From NCBI GenBank assembly GCA_946406275.1, contig CAMJJZ010000011.1, forward strand, positions 1-24,464: a stretch of 24,464 nucleotides of DNA, written 5' to 3'. Source of the DNA: an uncultured Bacteroidales bacterium. Its GTDB lineage: Bacteria > Bacteroidota > Bacteroidia > Bacteroidales > UBA932. The position numbers and the translations under genes were made by a program. The notes under the pieces were generated by a model that saw nothing but the letters and a program-made list of their open reading frames with translations, had not been told where the DNA came from and made no database searches. Below, piece by piece: positions 8,868 to 16,448 of the stretch (its first letter is position 1; the number at the start of each line of letters is the position of its first letter).

Positions 8868-8903
8868 CAAATATATAAAAAAAACGGGTCCCCATCCACC
8901 AAA
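8868..8903 (-). promoter_or_regulatory. Possible ettA promoter
   Basis: On the minus strand TATATTTG (8875-8868) matches the Bacteroidetes -7 box and lies 16 bp before the ettA ATG. A TTTG at 8903-8900 is 24 bp further upstream, longer than ideal. It falls just inside the first palindromic repeat unit. The very short leader and long spacer lower confidence. Confidence 0.4.
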
Positions 8904-8973
8904 AACGCCAAATCCGTGGACAAACTGGCAAAAATGCCAACTTGTCCACCAAAACTCGCCATTTCCGTGGACA
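8895..8973. repeat. Two 28-29 bp near-identical repeats forming nested hairpins
   Basis: Two direct repeats, 8895-8922 and 8945-8973, start 50 bp apart. Both begin TCCACCAAAA and end TCCGTGGACA, and they differ by one indel and about three bases inside. The second unit has inverted ends (8943-8949 and 8967-8973, TGTCCAC/GTGGACA). Between them the sequence is palindromic: arms 8916-8930 and 8935-8949 pair at 13 of 15 positions around an AAAA loop. The region is non-coding, upstream of ettA. Confidence 0.8.
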
Positions 8974-8974
8974 G

Positions 8975-9078
8975 GGTGACGTACGTCACCTGAAACCGGG
9001 GGGACCTGCAGCGCAAATCGGCCTCTCAGGGCGTATAGTGACGCAGGTCCCCCTCATAAAAAGTGACGTACGTCACCT
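8975..9078. repeat. Compound inverted-repeat element with two copies of a palindrome
   Basis: A perfect 16-bp palindrome (GGTGACGTACGTCACC, 8975-8990) recurs as its 14-bp core at 9063-9076. Counting one flanking base pair, the direct match is 16 bp (8976-8991 and 9063-9078). Between the two copies lies a perfect 11-bp inverted repeat (GGGGGACCTGC at 8999-9009, complement at 9043-9053) with a 33-nt loop. The whole unit begins right after the serine-hydrolase stop codon and ends next to the second repeat block. No ORF with family similarity uses it. Confidence 0.8.
9055..9078 (-). terminator. Possible terminator of the nrnA-serine hydrolase operon
   Basis: On the minus strand, directly after the serine-hydrolase stop, a GTGAC stem with a GTAC loop and GTCAC arm is followed by TTTTTA. 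The stem is only 5 bp, so termination would be weak by itself. The larger GGGGGACCTGC hairpin just beyond could contribute. Confidence 0.35.
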
Positions 9079-10350
9079 TCAGAGGGTAAAGAGGTCCCGG
9101 GAGGGGAGGACGGAGGAGAAGCGGGAGCGGAGGTTTTTGCAGAGGTGGGCGGTGTTTTTGGTGAAGCGGGAGCCGCGCCAGGCGGAGGTGTTGGAGATGA
9201 AGATCCAGCATTCGCCGTCGGGGTAGACTTTCACCAGGGCAGATGTGCCAGAGAAGGAGCCGGTGCGGGTCCATTCGCCGTCCGGCTTGGTGTCGTTCCA
9301 ACCAAGGGAGAAGGTGTCCGCATCGTACCAGGTGGTCATTTTGCGGACGGATTCCTGAGATAGAATGTCCTCCATGGGTCCGCGGCCGTCGATGCATCCC
9401 ACCAGGCGCGCCATTTCCACTGCCGATGCTGTCCAGGCCCCTGCGCCCATAAGGCCGGTGATGTCATTCCCGCCGTAGCATTTATCCACTGCAGAGTATT
9501 TGCCGTCGAAGGAAGGAACAAGCTCACTGTCCGGCTGCATGAAGTACTGTGACTCGCCGGGAAGGCGGTCCTTGAGGTAGTTGCCGCCAATCCTGAACTG
9601 AGTGCAGCCTGCAGGTGCAAAAACGTGCTCCTGCATGTACTGGTCGTATGGCTCACCGCTAACTTTCTCTATTATCAGTGACAGCAGAAGGAAGCCGAAA
9701 TTGGAGTATTCCTGCCACGTTCCGGGCTCGAAGGCCAGTCTGCGGCCTAGCTGTTTCTGAACCACGAACTGCGGGGTGGGAGGCTCGCTGAGACCCCAGT
9801 CGCGCATGAACGTGAGTTTGGAGAACATCACGTCTCCGCCGCGCACGGAAAAGCCCGCCTGGTGGCGGAGCAGATGCTCCACGGTTATGAGATAGTAATT
9901 GTTGTCCTTGATATAGGAATCGTACTCGTTAAGCACGCCAAAAGGCCCGAATACCGGAGTGTCCAGAAACACCTTTCCCTCTTCCTGCAGCTTCATGATT
10001 CCTACCGCAGTGAGAAGCTTGGACACCGATGCCAGACGCATGGTGGTGCCCGGGGTCATGGGCGTGGTGGAATCGGCCTTGCCGTAACCTTTGGCGTAGA
10101 GGAGGGAATCGTTCCGCATTATGGCCAGGGACGCTCCCTTGAGGGACCAGAAGTTCATGAAGGAGTCTATGGCGTGGTCCATGGCCTTCAGCTCCGGGAT
10201 GTCTTCATTGACGATGGCGGAGTTGAGATCGGCCACATAGACCGGGGCCTCCGGGACCTTCTTCTCAGCCCTCCCGCGGACGATAAAAGGAAAGGCGGCT
10301 ATGAGCCCTGCCGCCCCTACAAGGATGAGTATGAATTTCCCGGCCTTCAC
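9079..10350 (-). CDS. Membrane-anchored serine hydrolase (beta-lactamase/PBP-like, class C fold)
   Basis: The 423-aa product belongs to the 'Beta-lactamase' serine hydrolase family, which includes class C beta-lactamases, DD-peptidases and esterases. One N-terminal hydrophobic segment (about residues 6-24) followed by a basic RGRAEKK suggests a periplasmic domain anchored in the membrane. The nucleophile motif SxxK is SVSK (108-111) in MRLASVSK, and the YxN motif is YSN (215-217). A later GLMGAGAW segment sits where the third active-site motif is expected. The start is GTG at 10350, overlapping the upstream stop by 4 bp (GTGA). The gene is last in a six-gene minus-strand run. Substrate is unknown: peptidoglycan trimming is possible, and resistance to beta-lactams should not be assumed. 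Confidence 0.88.
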   Translation of the reverse strand: MKAGKFILILVGAAGLIAAFPFIVRGRAEKKVPEAPVYVADLNSAIVNEDIPELKAMDHAIDSFMNFWSLKGASLAIMRNDSLLYAKGYGKADSTTPMTPGTTMRLASVSKLLTAVGIMKLQEEGKVFLDTPVFGPFGVLNEYDSYIKDNNYYLITVEHLLRHQAGFSVRGGDVMFSKLTFMRDWGLSEPPTPQFVVQKQLGRRLAFEPGTWQEYSNFGFLLLSLIIEKVSGEPYDQYMQEHVFAPAGCTQFRIGGNYLKDRLPGESQYFMQPDSELVPSFDGKYSAVDKCYGGNDITGLMGAGAWTASAVEMARLVGCIDGRGPMEDILSQESVRKMTTWYDADTFSLGWNDTKPDGEWTRTGSFSGTSALVKVYPDGECWIFISNTSAWRGSRFTKNTAHLCKNLRSRFSSVLPSRDLFTL

Positions 10351-10952
10351 TTCACGATGCCGGCCTTCCTGCCAAAGTCTATGATGTAGTCCGCCGTACC
10401 TTCGATTCCAAGGATGGAACTGTCTATGCAGAGGTCGTAGTTATCGGCCTTGCCCCAGCTTCCGAAGGTGTAGTAGTTGTAGTAGGTTTCGCGGGTGCGG
10501 TCCTTGCGGCGCATGAGGGATTCAGCTTCTTCCGGAGAAAGCCCTTCCAGCTCCACCAGCCTTTTTATGCGGTATTCCATGGGGGCGCACACGAAAACGT
10601 CCAGGCATTTGAGGTCCCGGAGGATATAATCGGCACATCTGCCTATGATTACCGCGTCCCCGGCCTCCGCGATGGAACGGATAACGTCGCTCTGGATCTG
10701 GAACATGAGGTTGTCGTTCACGAAGCCCCCGTCCAGATGGCTCAGGCGGCCCGACGCGAAGAAGCTGGACACGGAGAAAAGGCTGCGCTTTTCCTCGCCG
10801 GTGACCAGGCCTTTGGAATAGCCCTTCTCTTCCGCCACCTTGGAGATGAGTTCGTTGTCGTATACGGGAATGCCCAGTTTGCGGCCTATTGCCTGGCCAA
10901 CATAACCGCCTCCGCTGCCGAAGCTTCGGCCAATGTTGATAATGGTATTCAT
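10347..10952 (-). CDS. Cytidylate kinase-like family protein
   Basis: This 201-aa P-loop protein resembles the cytidylate-kinase-like family (Cytidylate_kin2), widespread in gut anaerobes and distinct from canonical Cmk. The P-loop is GRSFGSGGGYVGQAIG (8-23), where the usual GK[ST] is replaced by a Gly-rich GSGGG as is usual in this family. IIGRCADYIL, an acidic lid-like RRKDRTRETYYNYYT and a C-terminal DLCIDSS also fit. It presumably transfers a phosphate to a nucleoside monophosphate or a related molecule; the true substrate is unknown. It overlaps the MATE gene by 1 bp (TGATG) and the serine-hydrolase gene by 4 bp, so translational coupling is likely. Confidence 0.85.
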   Translation of the reverse strand: MNTIINIGRSFGSGGGYVGQAIGRKLGIPVYDNELISKVAEEKGYSKGLVTGEEKRSLFSVSSFFASGRLSHLDGGFVNDNLMFQIQSDVIRSIAEAGDAVIIGRCADYILRDLKCLDVFVCAPMEYRIKRLVELEGLSPEEAESLMRRKDRTRETYYNYYTFGSWGKADNYDLCIDSSILGIEGTADYIIDFGRKAGIVK

Positions 10953-12355
10953 CAGATCTGCCCTCCAAGGATGGACGGGTCGTCACCGTCCTTGAGTTTT
11001 TTCAGTTTAACGATTAGATTCCAGCCGAAGATGGCGGTGATGACGGACGCTATGGCATCCGAAATGGGGAAGCTGTACCATACGCCGGCTTCGCTCTGCA
11101 TGATTCCGGGAAGGATGTAGATACAGGGGAGAAGGAAGAGAAGCTGCCTGGAAAGCGACAGGAAAACGCTCTTTTTAACCATTCCAAGGCACTGGAAAAG
11201 GTTTGTGGTAACCATCTGGAAACCGACTATGGGAAATACCATGAACAGTATCCTGAGGCCTTTTGCGGCAATGTTTTCAAGGGCGGGGTCGTTGGTGAAG
11301 ATGGATGCCACCGGCATGGAGAACAACTCCGCCACCAGGAAGCCGGCGGTGCATACTATCGTAGCCCACATGGAGGTCTTGATATATACCTCCTTCACCC
11401 TGCCGAACTGGCGGGCGCCGTAGTTGTATCCGGCAATGGGCTGCATTCCCTGGTTGAATCCCATCACTATCATCACAAAGAGGAATCCAACCCTGTTCAC
11501 TATTCCGTACGCGCCAAGGGCAAGGTCTCCGCCCCATTTAACAAGCTGCTGGTTGATGAAAAGGACCACTATGCAGCTTGCCAGGTTCATGAGGAACGGT
11601 CCCAGGCCAATTGCGAGGGAATCCTTTGCAATCCTCCAGTCCACACGGAAGATGTGCCTGGAACGCGGCAGGTGCAGGAATTTCTTCTGGTCCAGGAAAT
11701 ACCACAGAGTGTAGCACAGCGACATGGTCTGGCACAGCACGGTTGCCAGTGCCGCGCCCCTGATTCCAAGGCCCAGCACAAATATGAATATTGGATCCAG
11801 AATGGCGTTTGAAATCACCGTGAACAGCGTTAGCCCCATGGCCAGTTTTGGATTGCCGGACGACCGGACGATGGCGTTGAGGCCGAAGTAAAGGTGAGTT
11901 ACGGCATTACCTATTGCAATGTAGAACATGTAGTCCCTTGCAAAAGGCAGTGAAGCCTCCGTGGCGCCGAAGAATTTAAGGATGGGATCCATCCACATGA
12001 GCGTGACGAAGGTGAACACGAAACCGGTTATAAGGTTCAGGGTAACATCGTTGCAGAGAACCTTCTCCGCAGCCTTGTAGTTCTTCTGGCCAAGCAGAAC
12101 GGATATCATGGTGGCCGCTCCAACGCCCACAAGGGTGCCGAAAGCGGTGGATATGTTCATCAGGGGGAAAGTGACCGCCAGGCCTGCCATCGACAGCGAA
12201 CCCACCTCCGGGATATGCCCGATGTAGATGCTGTCCACCATATTGTACAGGGACGATGCCGTCATGGCGATGATGCCGGGAACGGCGTACTGGCGGAGCA
12301 GGGTGCCTATAGGCTTGGTACCGAGTTCGGTAGGGATTGCGTTACCTCCGGCCAT
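10952..12355 (-). CDS. MATE family efflux transporter
   Basis: The 467-aa protein is a multidrug and toxin extrusion family transporter, exporting organic compounds in exchange for H+ or Na+ across the inner membrane. It has about 12 hydrophobic segments in two related halves. The start IGTLLRQYAVPGIIAMTASSLYN is a typical first helix region, and NRVGFLFVMIVMGFNQGMQPIAGYNYGA is the conserved start of the second half, broken here only for description. Closest in style to the DinF/NorM-like proteins common in Bacteroidales. The ATG at 12355 lies 3 bp after the FKBP-like gene stop. Substrate is unknown; its place after two FKBP-like lipoproteins suggests co-expression, not a proven shared role. 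Confidence 0.93.
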   Translation of the reverse strand: MAGGNAIPTELGTKPIGTLLRQYAVPGIIAMTASSLYNMVDSIYIGHIPEVGSLSMAGLAVTFPLMNISTAFGTLVGVGAATMISVLLGQKNYKAAEKVLCNDVTLNLITGFVFTFVTLMWMDPILKFFGATEASLPFARDYMFYIAIGNAVTHLYFGLNAIVRSSGNPKLAMGLTLFTVISNAILDPIFIFVLGLGIRGAALATVLCQTMSLCYTLWYFLDQKKFLHLPRSRHIFRVDWRIAKDSLAIGLGPFLMNLASCIVVLFINQQLVKWGGDLALGAYGIVNRVGFLFVMIVMGFNQGMQPIAGYNYGARQFGRVKEVYIKTSMWATIVCTAGFLVAELFSMPVASIFTNDPALENIAAKGLRILFMVFPIVGFQMVTTNLFQCLGMVKKSVFLSLSRQLLFLLPCIYILPGIMQSEAGVWYSFPISDAIASVITAIFGWNLIVKLKKLKDGDDPSILGGQI

Positions 12356-12358
12356 GGG

Positions 12359-13390
12359 CTACTCCTTCCCTACAAGTTCAAGCTGGAACAGAAGGGGACA
12401 ATACGCGGGGATGGCGTCCTTGGAACTAGTTCCGTATCCGTGCCCCGACGTGAATATCACCGTGGCCTTCTGGCCCTTCCACCACATGAGGGAAATACCG
12501 GCTTTGAAGCCATCTATGAAGGTGGTGCTGTTGTCTATCTTGATGTCCGACCACGTGGAGGAGAACGCCAGGGACATGGGTGCGTACGTGCGGGATGAAT
12601 CGTAAATGTCGTTGTCGACGGCCGTTTTCTGGACCGATGTGTCGAAGACTGTGCCGTCCAGGCGCATGCCGGTGTAGTTGAGGCTCAGGTCCATCTCCGT
12701 ATCCGAACGCTTGTCGTCCTCATTGAAGCCGCTCACGTCCGATATGAACCAGAAGGTGCCGTCTACCTCAGATCCTTCTTCAGAGCCGGGCATAAGGGTT
12801 GCCGTGGCGCCGGGATAGTGGGCGCTGACGTAATCTGCCACCTGCTGTTTCTCCCACTCCGTGGGGTCCGTGACCTGGGCTATGAGGTGTACGATGTAGA
12901 TGAGGCTGCTGGAAGCGGAGCAGTTGTCTATGTATTCTTTCTCCGAGGAGTAGCGGCTTGTGGTGAGAAGCCAGGCGGGGACTATCGCAACCCTGGTTGC
13001 TCCTATTTCCATACCATCCAGGATGGCGTCGAAGCCCGCATAGCTGGCGCCCTCTCCAACTGCGGAGAACTTGCCGCCATAGTAGGAAGAGACCTTGTAA
13101 GTTCCCAGCTGCTGAGACCACTCCTTGTTGTCCGTGCTTATCACGGTGCCACTGAGGGACTTGATGGTGACCTCAGCCAGGACCCACGCCTTGTCCGCCG
13201 ACCATTTGGCCGCGCCGGAGGTCATATCGGAAATGATATATATGCCGGATGCTTCCGCGGTGACGGAAGGGTAGTTCTTCTGCATCCAGAGCTCCAGGTA
13301 GTCCTGTGCCTGCTCTCCGGTGGAAGCGGTATTGGTGGTGACGCATCCCGTAAGGAGGATGCCAAGAAGGGGTATGAAGAGTTTTTTCAT
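12359..13390 (-). CDS. Lipoprotein with two FKBP-type peptidyl-prolyl isomerase-like domains
   Basis: This 343-aa protein has a lipoprotein signal (GILLTGC, Cys16), so it is likely anchored in the periplasm or outer membrane. Two tandem FKBP-like domains can be seen. The second (about 235-340) keeps LNYTGMRLDGTVFDTS, which matches the FKBP start with its Tyr and Asp pocket residues, then FIDGFKAGI, GHGYG and a C-terminal LLFQLELVG strand. The first (about 70-195) has the same layout (FDAILDGMEIGATRVAIV, then IYIVHLIAQV) but with poor active-site conservation. It may therefore be a structural or substrate-holding copy. The gene overlaps the preceding single-domain FKBP-like gene by 1 bp (TAATG). 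Function inferred: folding help for exported proteins. Confidence 0.8.
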   Translation of the reverse strand: MKKLFIPLLGILLTGCVTTNTASTGEQAQDYLELWMQKNYPSVTAEASGIYIISDMTSGAAKWSADKAWVLAEVTIKSLSGTVISTDNKEWSQQLGTYKVSSYYGGKFSAVGEGASYAGFDAILDGMEIGATRVAIVPAWLLTTSRYSSEKEYIDNCSASSSLIYIVHLIAQVTDPTEWEKQQVADYVSAHYPGATATLMPGSEEGSEVDGTFWFISDVSGFNEDDKRSDTEMDLSLNYTGMRLDGTVFDTSVQKTAVDNDIYDSSRTYAPMSLAFSSTWSDIKIDNSTTFIDGFKAGISLMWWKGQKATVIFTSGHGYGTSSKDAIPAYCPLLFQLELVGKE

Positions 13391-13932
13391 TATTCTATCG
13401 ATTCAATCCAAACGTGATAGACCAGGGCACTCTTTGCAGGAATCGTGCCTTGCTCGCGATTGCCGTATCCATATTTTCCTGTGAAGAGGATATAGGCATC
13501 GTCCTGGGGCTGTACGCCGTAGAGACCCATCTTGAGGCCTTCCAGGATATCGTCCTGCATGCTTATGGTGACTTTTTTGAACTGTTCTTTGTCCGACAGG
13601 TCCCATCCGGCGGCGGTGGCAACGTCTTCACGGCTTGTGGCAACGAGGTTCGAGGCCGATATGCTTGACCCGCTGAGGACGTAGAGGGCATAGTCCATGG
13701 TTACACTGCCGTTCCAGCCCAGGGAGTCCCTGGTGGGGTCCAGCGTATCCTTGAGAGTGAGCCTGTAGGCGCCTCCGGTGCGGGTGAGGGTGGCGGTTTC
13801 GTCGGACTTCATCTGGGTGGAGATGAAGCTTTCTATGTTGGTTGTCTGCTTGTCGTAAGTGGTTTGCAGGGCCTGCTGGGTGCAGGCTCCGAAAACTATC
13901 ATGGAAAGCAGTATGACGGCTGTTTTTCTCAT
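13390..13932 (-). CDS. FKBP-like lipoprotein, single domain
   Basis: The 180-aa product starts with a lipoprotein signal (VFGAC, Cys16). The rest resembles one FKBP-type isomerase domain: MDYALYVLSG, then ILEGLKMGLYGVQ, FTGKYGYGN and the final strand ALVYHVWIES. The front half is divergent and several pocket residues are not recognisable, so isomerase activity is uncertain. GldI-like and other small Bacteroidetes FKBP lipoproteins are the nearest comparison. It overlaps nrnA by 4 bp (ATGA) and the next FKBP-like gene by 1 bp. The two lipoproteins probably derive from one ancestor. Confidence 0.72.
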   Translation of the reverse strand: MRKTAVILLSMIVFGACTQQALQTTYDKQTTNIESFISTQMKSDETATLTRTGGAYRLTLKDTLDPTRDSLGWNGSVTMDYALYVLSGSSISASNLVATSREDVATAAGWDLSDKEQFKKVTISMQDDILEGLKMGLYGVQPQDDAYILFTGKYGYGNREQGTIPAKSALVYHVWIESIE

Positions 13933-14954
13933 CCCAGGAACTGTTTGAGGGCGTTTTCCACATATGCCGGGGCGGCGCTTGTGTCCGGGATGTCTTTCCC
14001 GAAGCTGAGCTTTCCGCCGGCCGCGTTTTCATGGCCTCCGCCGTTGAAAAAGTTTACCGCCAGCTGCTGGGCCGATGTGCCTTTCTTGGAGCGAACGGAC
14101 ACCCTCATGCAGTCTTCCTTTTCAGTGAGGAGGACGCTCAGGCGTACGTCTTTTATTGCCAGGGGAACGTTCACAAGGCCTTCTGCCTCACCTTCACGGT
14201 AGTCGAACCTTTCCTGAATCTGCTTTGTGAGCACCATCCAGGCGGCGCCTTCCGGGGTAAGGTTCATTTCTCTGCTCTGCATGTAGCCCATGAGGCGGAT
14301 GCGGTTTTCCCGGTAATCGTTGTATATATGGCCTATGATGGCGTCCCTGTCCGTCCCGGAGGCAATCAGTTCCGATGCCATCTGGAACGTGGAAGGGAAT
14401 ACCGAGTTGGCGAAGTTGTTGGTGTCCGTGGTCATGCCGGCGCAGATGGCGTTGCGGCAGGCTTCCGGCAGTTCCCCACCAAGGCCTTTGAGTATCCAGT
14501 ACAGGAGCTCGCTTGCCGATGAAATCTCCGGGGTGGAGAACACCAGGGAGAACTGGTCTTCCTGCGGATTCAGGTGGTGGTCGATGAGCACCTTGGGGGT
14601 CTTGGAGGCCTCCAGGGCGGTGCTCAGGCCCTCCGTGCGGGAGAATCCGTTGCAGTCCAGGAGGATTACCAGATCCGACTTTGCAATCCTTGTTTCAGCG
14701 GCCTCCGGATCCTGGTCCGCGTAAATGTACGGGACGTTTTCCGGAATTATAAAACGGATGCTTGCCGGAGGTACTTCCGGGAGCACGCACACGGCGTCTT
14801 TGCCAAGGACATCCCTGAGGTATGAGCACATTCCGGCGGTGGAGCCCACTGCGTCTCCGTCCGGGTGGACGTGCGCCGCGACGGACACCACGTAGGCGCC
14901 GTCAAGCAGGGACTTTAAACTCTTAAGTTTACTGCCGGTAATGCAAGGAATCAT
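13929..14954 (-). CDS. DHH/DHHA1 phosphoesterase, NrnA-like nanoRNase / pAp phosphatase
   Basis: NrnA-type enzymes degrade 2-5 nt RNAs and often dephosphorylate pAp; they are cytoplasmic and Mn-dependent. The start chosen is the ATG at 14952-14954 (MIPCITGSKL, 341 aa); a TTG 24 bp upstream is in frame but overlaps the -7 box. DHH motifs are visible: HVHPDGDAVGS with His30, Asp32 and Asp34, then LLDCNGFSR (Asp100) and IDHHLNP (Asp125-His126-His127). The C-terminal DHHA1 motif is GGGHENAAGG. All metal ligands seem present, so the enzyme should be active. It heads a run of six minus-strand genes with junctions of 4-bp overlap to 3-bp gap. Confidence 0.92.
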   Translation of the reverse strand: MIPCITGSKLKSLKSLLDGAYVVSVAAHVHPDGDAVGSTAGMCSYLRDVLGKDAVCVLPEVPPASIRFIIPENVPYIYADQDPEAAETRIAKSDLVILLDCNGFSRTEGLSTALEASKTPKVLIDHHLNPQEDQFSLVFSTPEISSASELLYWILKGLGGELPEACRNAICAGMTTDTNNFANSVFPSTFQMASELIASGTDRDAIIGHIYNDYRENRIRLMGYMQSREMNLTPEGAAWMVLTKQIQERFDYREGEAEGLVNVPLAIKDVRLSVLLTEKEDCMRVSVRSKKGTSAQQLAVNFFNGGGHENAAGGKLSFGKDIPDTSAAPAYVENALKQFLG

Positions 14955-14975
14955 CCTTTCTGAATTTTGCACTGG

Positions 14976-14983
14976 CAAATTTA
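14976..14983 (-). promoter_or_regulatory. Possible -7 box for the nrnA operon
   Basis: TAAATTTG on the minus strand matches TAnnTTTG and lies 21 bp before the nrnA ATG at 14954. No good TTG or TTTG is found 19-21 bp upstream, so only the -7 element is called. AAGG directly before the ATG could aid initiation. Confidence 0.4.
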
Positions 14984-14992
14984 CAAAAGATA

Positions 14993-15023
14993 TTGCTTTT
15001 GAGAAATCATTTTTTTAACTTTG
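14993..15023 (+). promoter_or_regulatory. Predicted promoter of the 15058-20404 gene run
   Basis: TTG at 14993-14995 is followed after 20 bp by TAACTTTG at 15016-15023, an exact Bacteroidetes-type pair. The -33 context TATTGC is shared with the pyrG promoter. Transcription would start near 15030, about 28 bp before the ATG at 15058. It lies back to back with the nrnA upstream region. Confidence 0.6.
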
Positions 15024-15057
15024 TCGGAAAGTTTGATATAAATTAAACACTAAAATA

Positions 15058-15759
15058 ATGAACAAAGCTGTAAAAATCCTTATCGAGGTTCTCCTTGGAT
15101 TGGTCATCGCTGGTATCGCATGGGCATTGATTGCAAGTATCCAGAAGCCCGTGAAGTTCAACGAAGAGGTCAAGGCCCGTGAGAAAGTTGGTATCCAGCG
15201 TCTCAAGGACATCCGTACCCTTCAGGAGGCTTTCAAGAGCGCAACAGGCCGTTTCAGCCCCACCGTTGACTCCCTCAAGCTCTTCTATGAAAAAGGCCAG
15301 ATGAACATCGTCATGCAGATCGGTTCCAACGACGACTCCCTCGCAGTTGTTAACACTGAGGCCATCAAGAAGGCCAACAAGCGTCTCAAACCGGATCAGA
15401 TCACCGCAAAGCTTCAGGAAGCTTATGAGGCAGGTCAGAAGGTTGTGTTCTCAACCGTCACCAAGATCCCCGTGAAAGACACACTGTTCACACATCGCCC
15501 GGACTTCGTGGTAGACTCCCTGAAGTACATCCCGTTCTCCGGCGGCCAGGAAGTTGAGATGGAATCCACCATCAAGAAAGTTTCCGGTGTTCAGGTTCCT
15601 CTGTTTGAGGCCCGCATGCCTTACAAGGCCCTCCTTAAGGGAATGGACAATCAGCTTCGCATCAATCTGGATGCAGACTGCAGGGACCGCAACCGTTTCG
15701 AAGGCCTTCAGGTAGGTAGCGTAACGGCACCTAACAACAACGCCGGTAACTGGGAATAG
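15058..15759 (+). CDS. Conserved single-TM protein of unknown function, upstream of DUF3822
   Basis: I do not recognise a named domain. The 233-aa protein has one N-terminal hydrophobic helix (about 5-27) after MNKAV, with a charged region following (KFNEEVKAREKVGIQRL), so a membrane-anchored protein with a periplasmic or cytoplasmic soluble part is likely. The helix then charged amphipathic stretch recalls pilin-like N-termini, but no prepilin cleavage motif is seen. Codon use is strongly biased to a few codons (many AAG, CTC, ATC, GTT), suggesting high expression. The stop codon TAG abuts the DUF3822 start region. It heads a plus-strand run with rsmD, pointing to a conserved Bacteroidetes cluster. 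Confidence 0.8.
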   Translation: MNKAVKILIEVLLGLVIAGIAWALIASIQKPVKFNEEVKAREKVGIQRLKDIRTLQEAFKSATGRFSPTVDSLKLFYEKGQMNIVMQIGSNDDSLAVVNTEAIKKANKRLKPDQITAKLQEAYEAGQKVVFSTVTKIPVKDTLFTHRPDFVVDSLKYIPFSGGQEVEMESTIKKVSGVQVPLFEARMPYKALLKGMDNQLRINLDADCRDRNRFEGLQVGSVTAPNNNAGNWE

Positions 15760-15764
15760 TGGTC

Positions 15765-16448
15765 ATGGACAACGTCCATACGCAAAGTTCAGGAATATCC
15801 ATTCAAGTTTCCTTGAGTGGATATTCTTTTAAGACGCTTCCAGGTGGCACGCCAAGCGGCTGGATGGGCTCGGAGCAGCTTTTCACCACTCCGGAGTTCC
15901 AGCACCGCTACCGGGACGTTGAGATTTCACTTCTCACTCCCAAGGTGGCCCTAGTGCCGGAGTCTTTCTTCAACGAGGAAGCGGCCCGGGAAGCTCTTGC
16001 GGAGGTGGCGTCCATAGGCAAGGATGATGCGGTGGAATGGGTAGCCATGCCGGAGGTGGGAGCGGTTCTGGTTTATTCCCTGTCAATAGGGGAGTCGCTG
16101 TCCAGGGTGTTGTCCCAGACGGTCCTTGACCAGGACGGCAACCAGGCGCGCATACTTCCTGAGATGTATTATCTCATCCGCACTCTGGGCGCAATAGAAG
16201 ACTATAATAAGATTGTAGCATCATGGCGTGACGGCTGGCTTCACCTTGTAATAGCGCAGGGCAAGAGCCTCCGCCTGGCAAACGTATTCCAGGCTCCGGA
16301 TTTCACCACCGCACAGTATTACCTGTTCCTTGCCATGAAGCAGCTCCAACTCAACCCGGAAATCTCCACCGTTAACTTCCGCACCCCTCTGGACATGGAT
16401 TCCAACATGTCCCTTTACCGCTACTTCAAAGCAGTCGTCCAGCTATGA
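15765..16448 (+). CDS. DUF3822 family protein
   Basis: The 227-aa product resembles the DUF3822 family, which in Bacteroidetes is regularly found directly upstream of rsmD, as here. The N-terminus ISIQVSLSGYSF and the central region with several strands (VEWVAMPEVGAVLVYSLS, RDGWLHLVIAQGKSLRL) fit that family's pattern of two repeated halves. Its function is unknown; an ASKHA-like fold has been suggested for such proteins, but I cannot test that here. The ATG at 15765 is preferred over an in-frame GTG at 15759, which would overlap the upstream stop. The last 4 bp overlap rsmD (ATGA), so translation is probably coupled. Confidence 0.75.
   Translation: MDNVHTQSSGISIQVSLSGYSFKTLPGGTPSGWMGSEQLFTTPEFQHRYRDVEISLLTPKVALVPESFFNEEAAREALAEVASIGKDDAVEWVAMPEVGAVLVYSLSIGESLSRVLSQTVLDQDGNQARILPEMYYLIRTLGAIEDYNKIVASWRDGWLHLVIAQGKSLRLANVFQAPDFTTAQYYLFLAMKQLQLNPEISTVNFRTPLDMDSNMSLYRYFKAVVQL

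Noticed and set aside
8852..9016. 55-codon N-terminal extension of ettA
   Set aside because: It runs through the palindromic repeats and gives no EttA-like residues; the canonical start MADEKIIFSM is at 8851.
8895..9078. CRISPR array
   Set aside because: Only two units with 50-bp spacing, internal palindromes, no further repeat-spacer series and no cas genes nearby.
9079..10350. Class C beta-lactamase resistance gene
   Set aside because: SxxK and YxN are shared by the whole serine-hydrolase family; the N-terminal anchor and operon do not point to antibiotic resistance.
14955..14978. TTG start for nrnA giving eight extra residues
   Set aside because: It overlaps the -7 box at 14976-14983, and the ATG at 14954 has AAGG directly before it.
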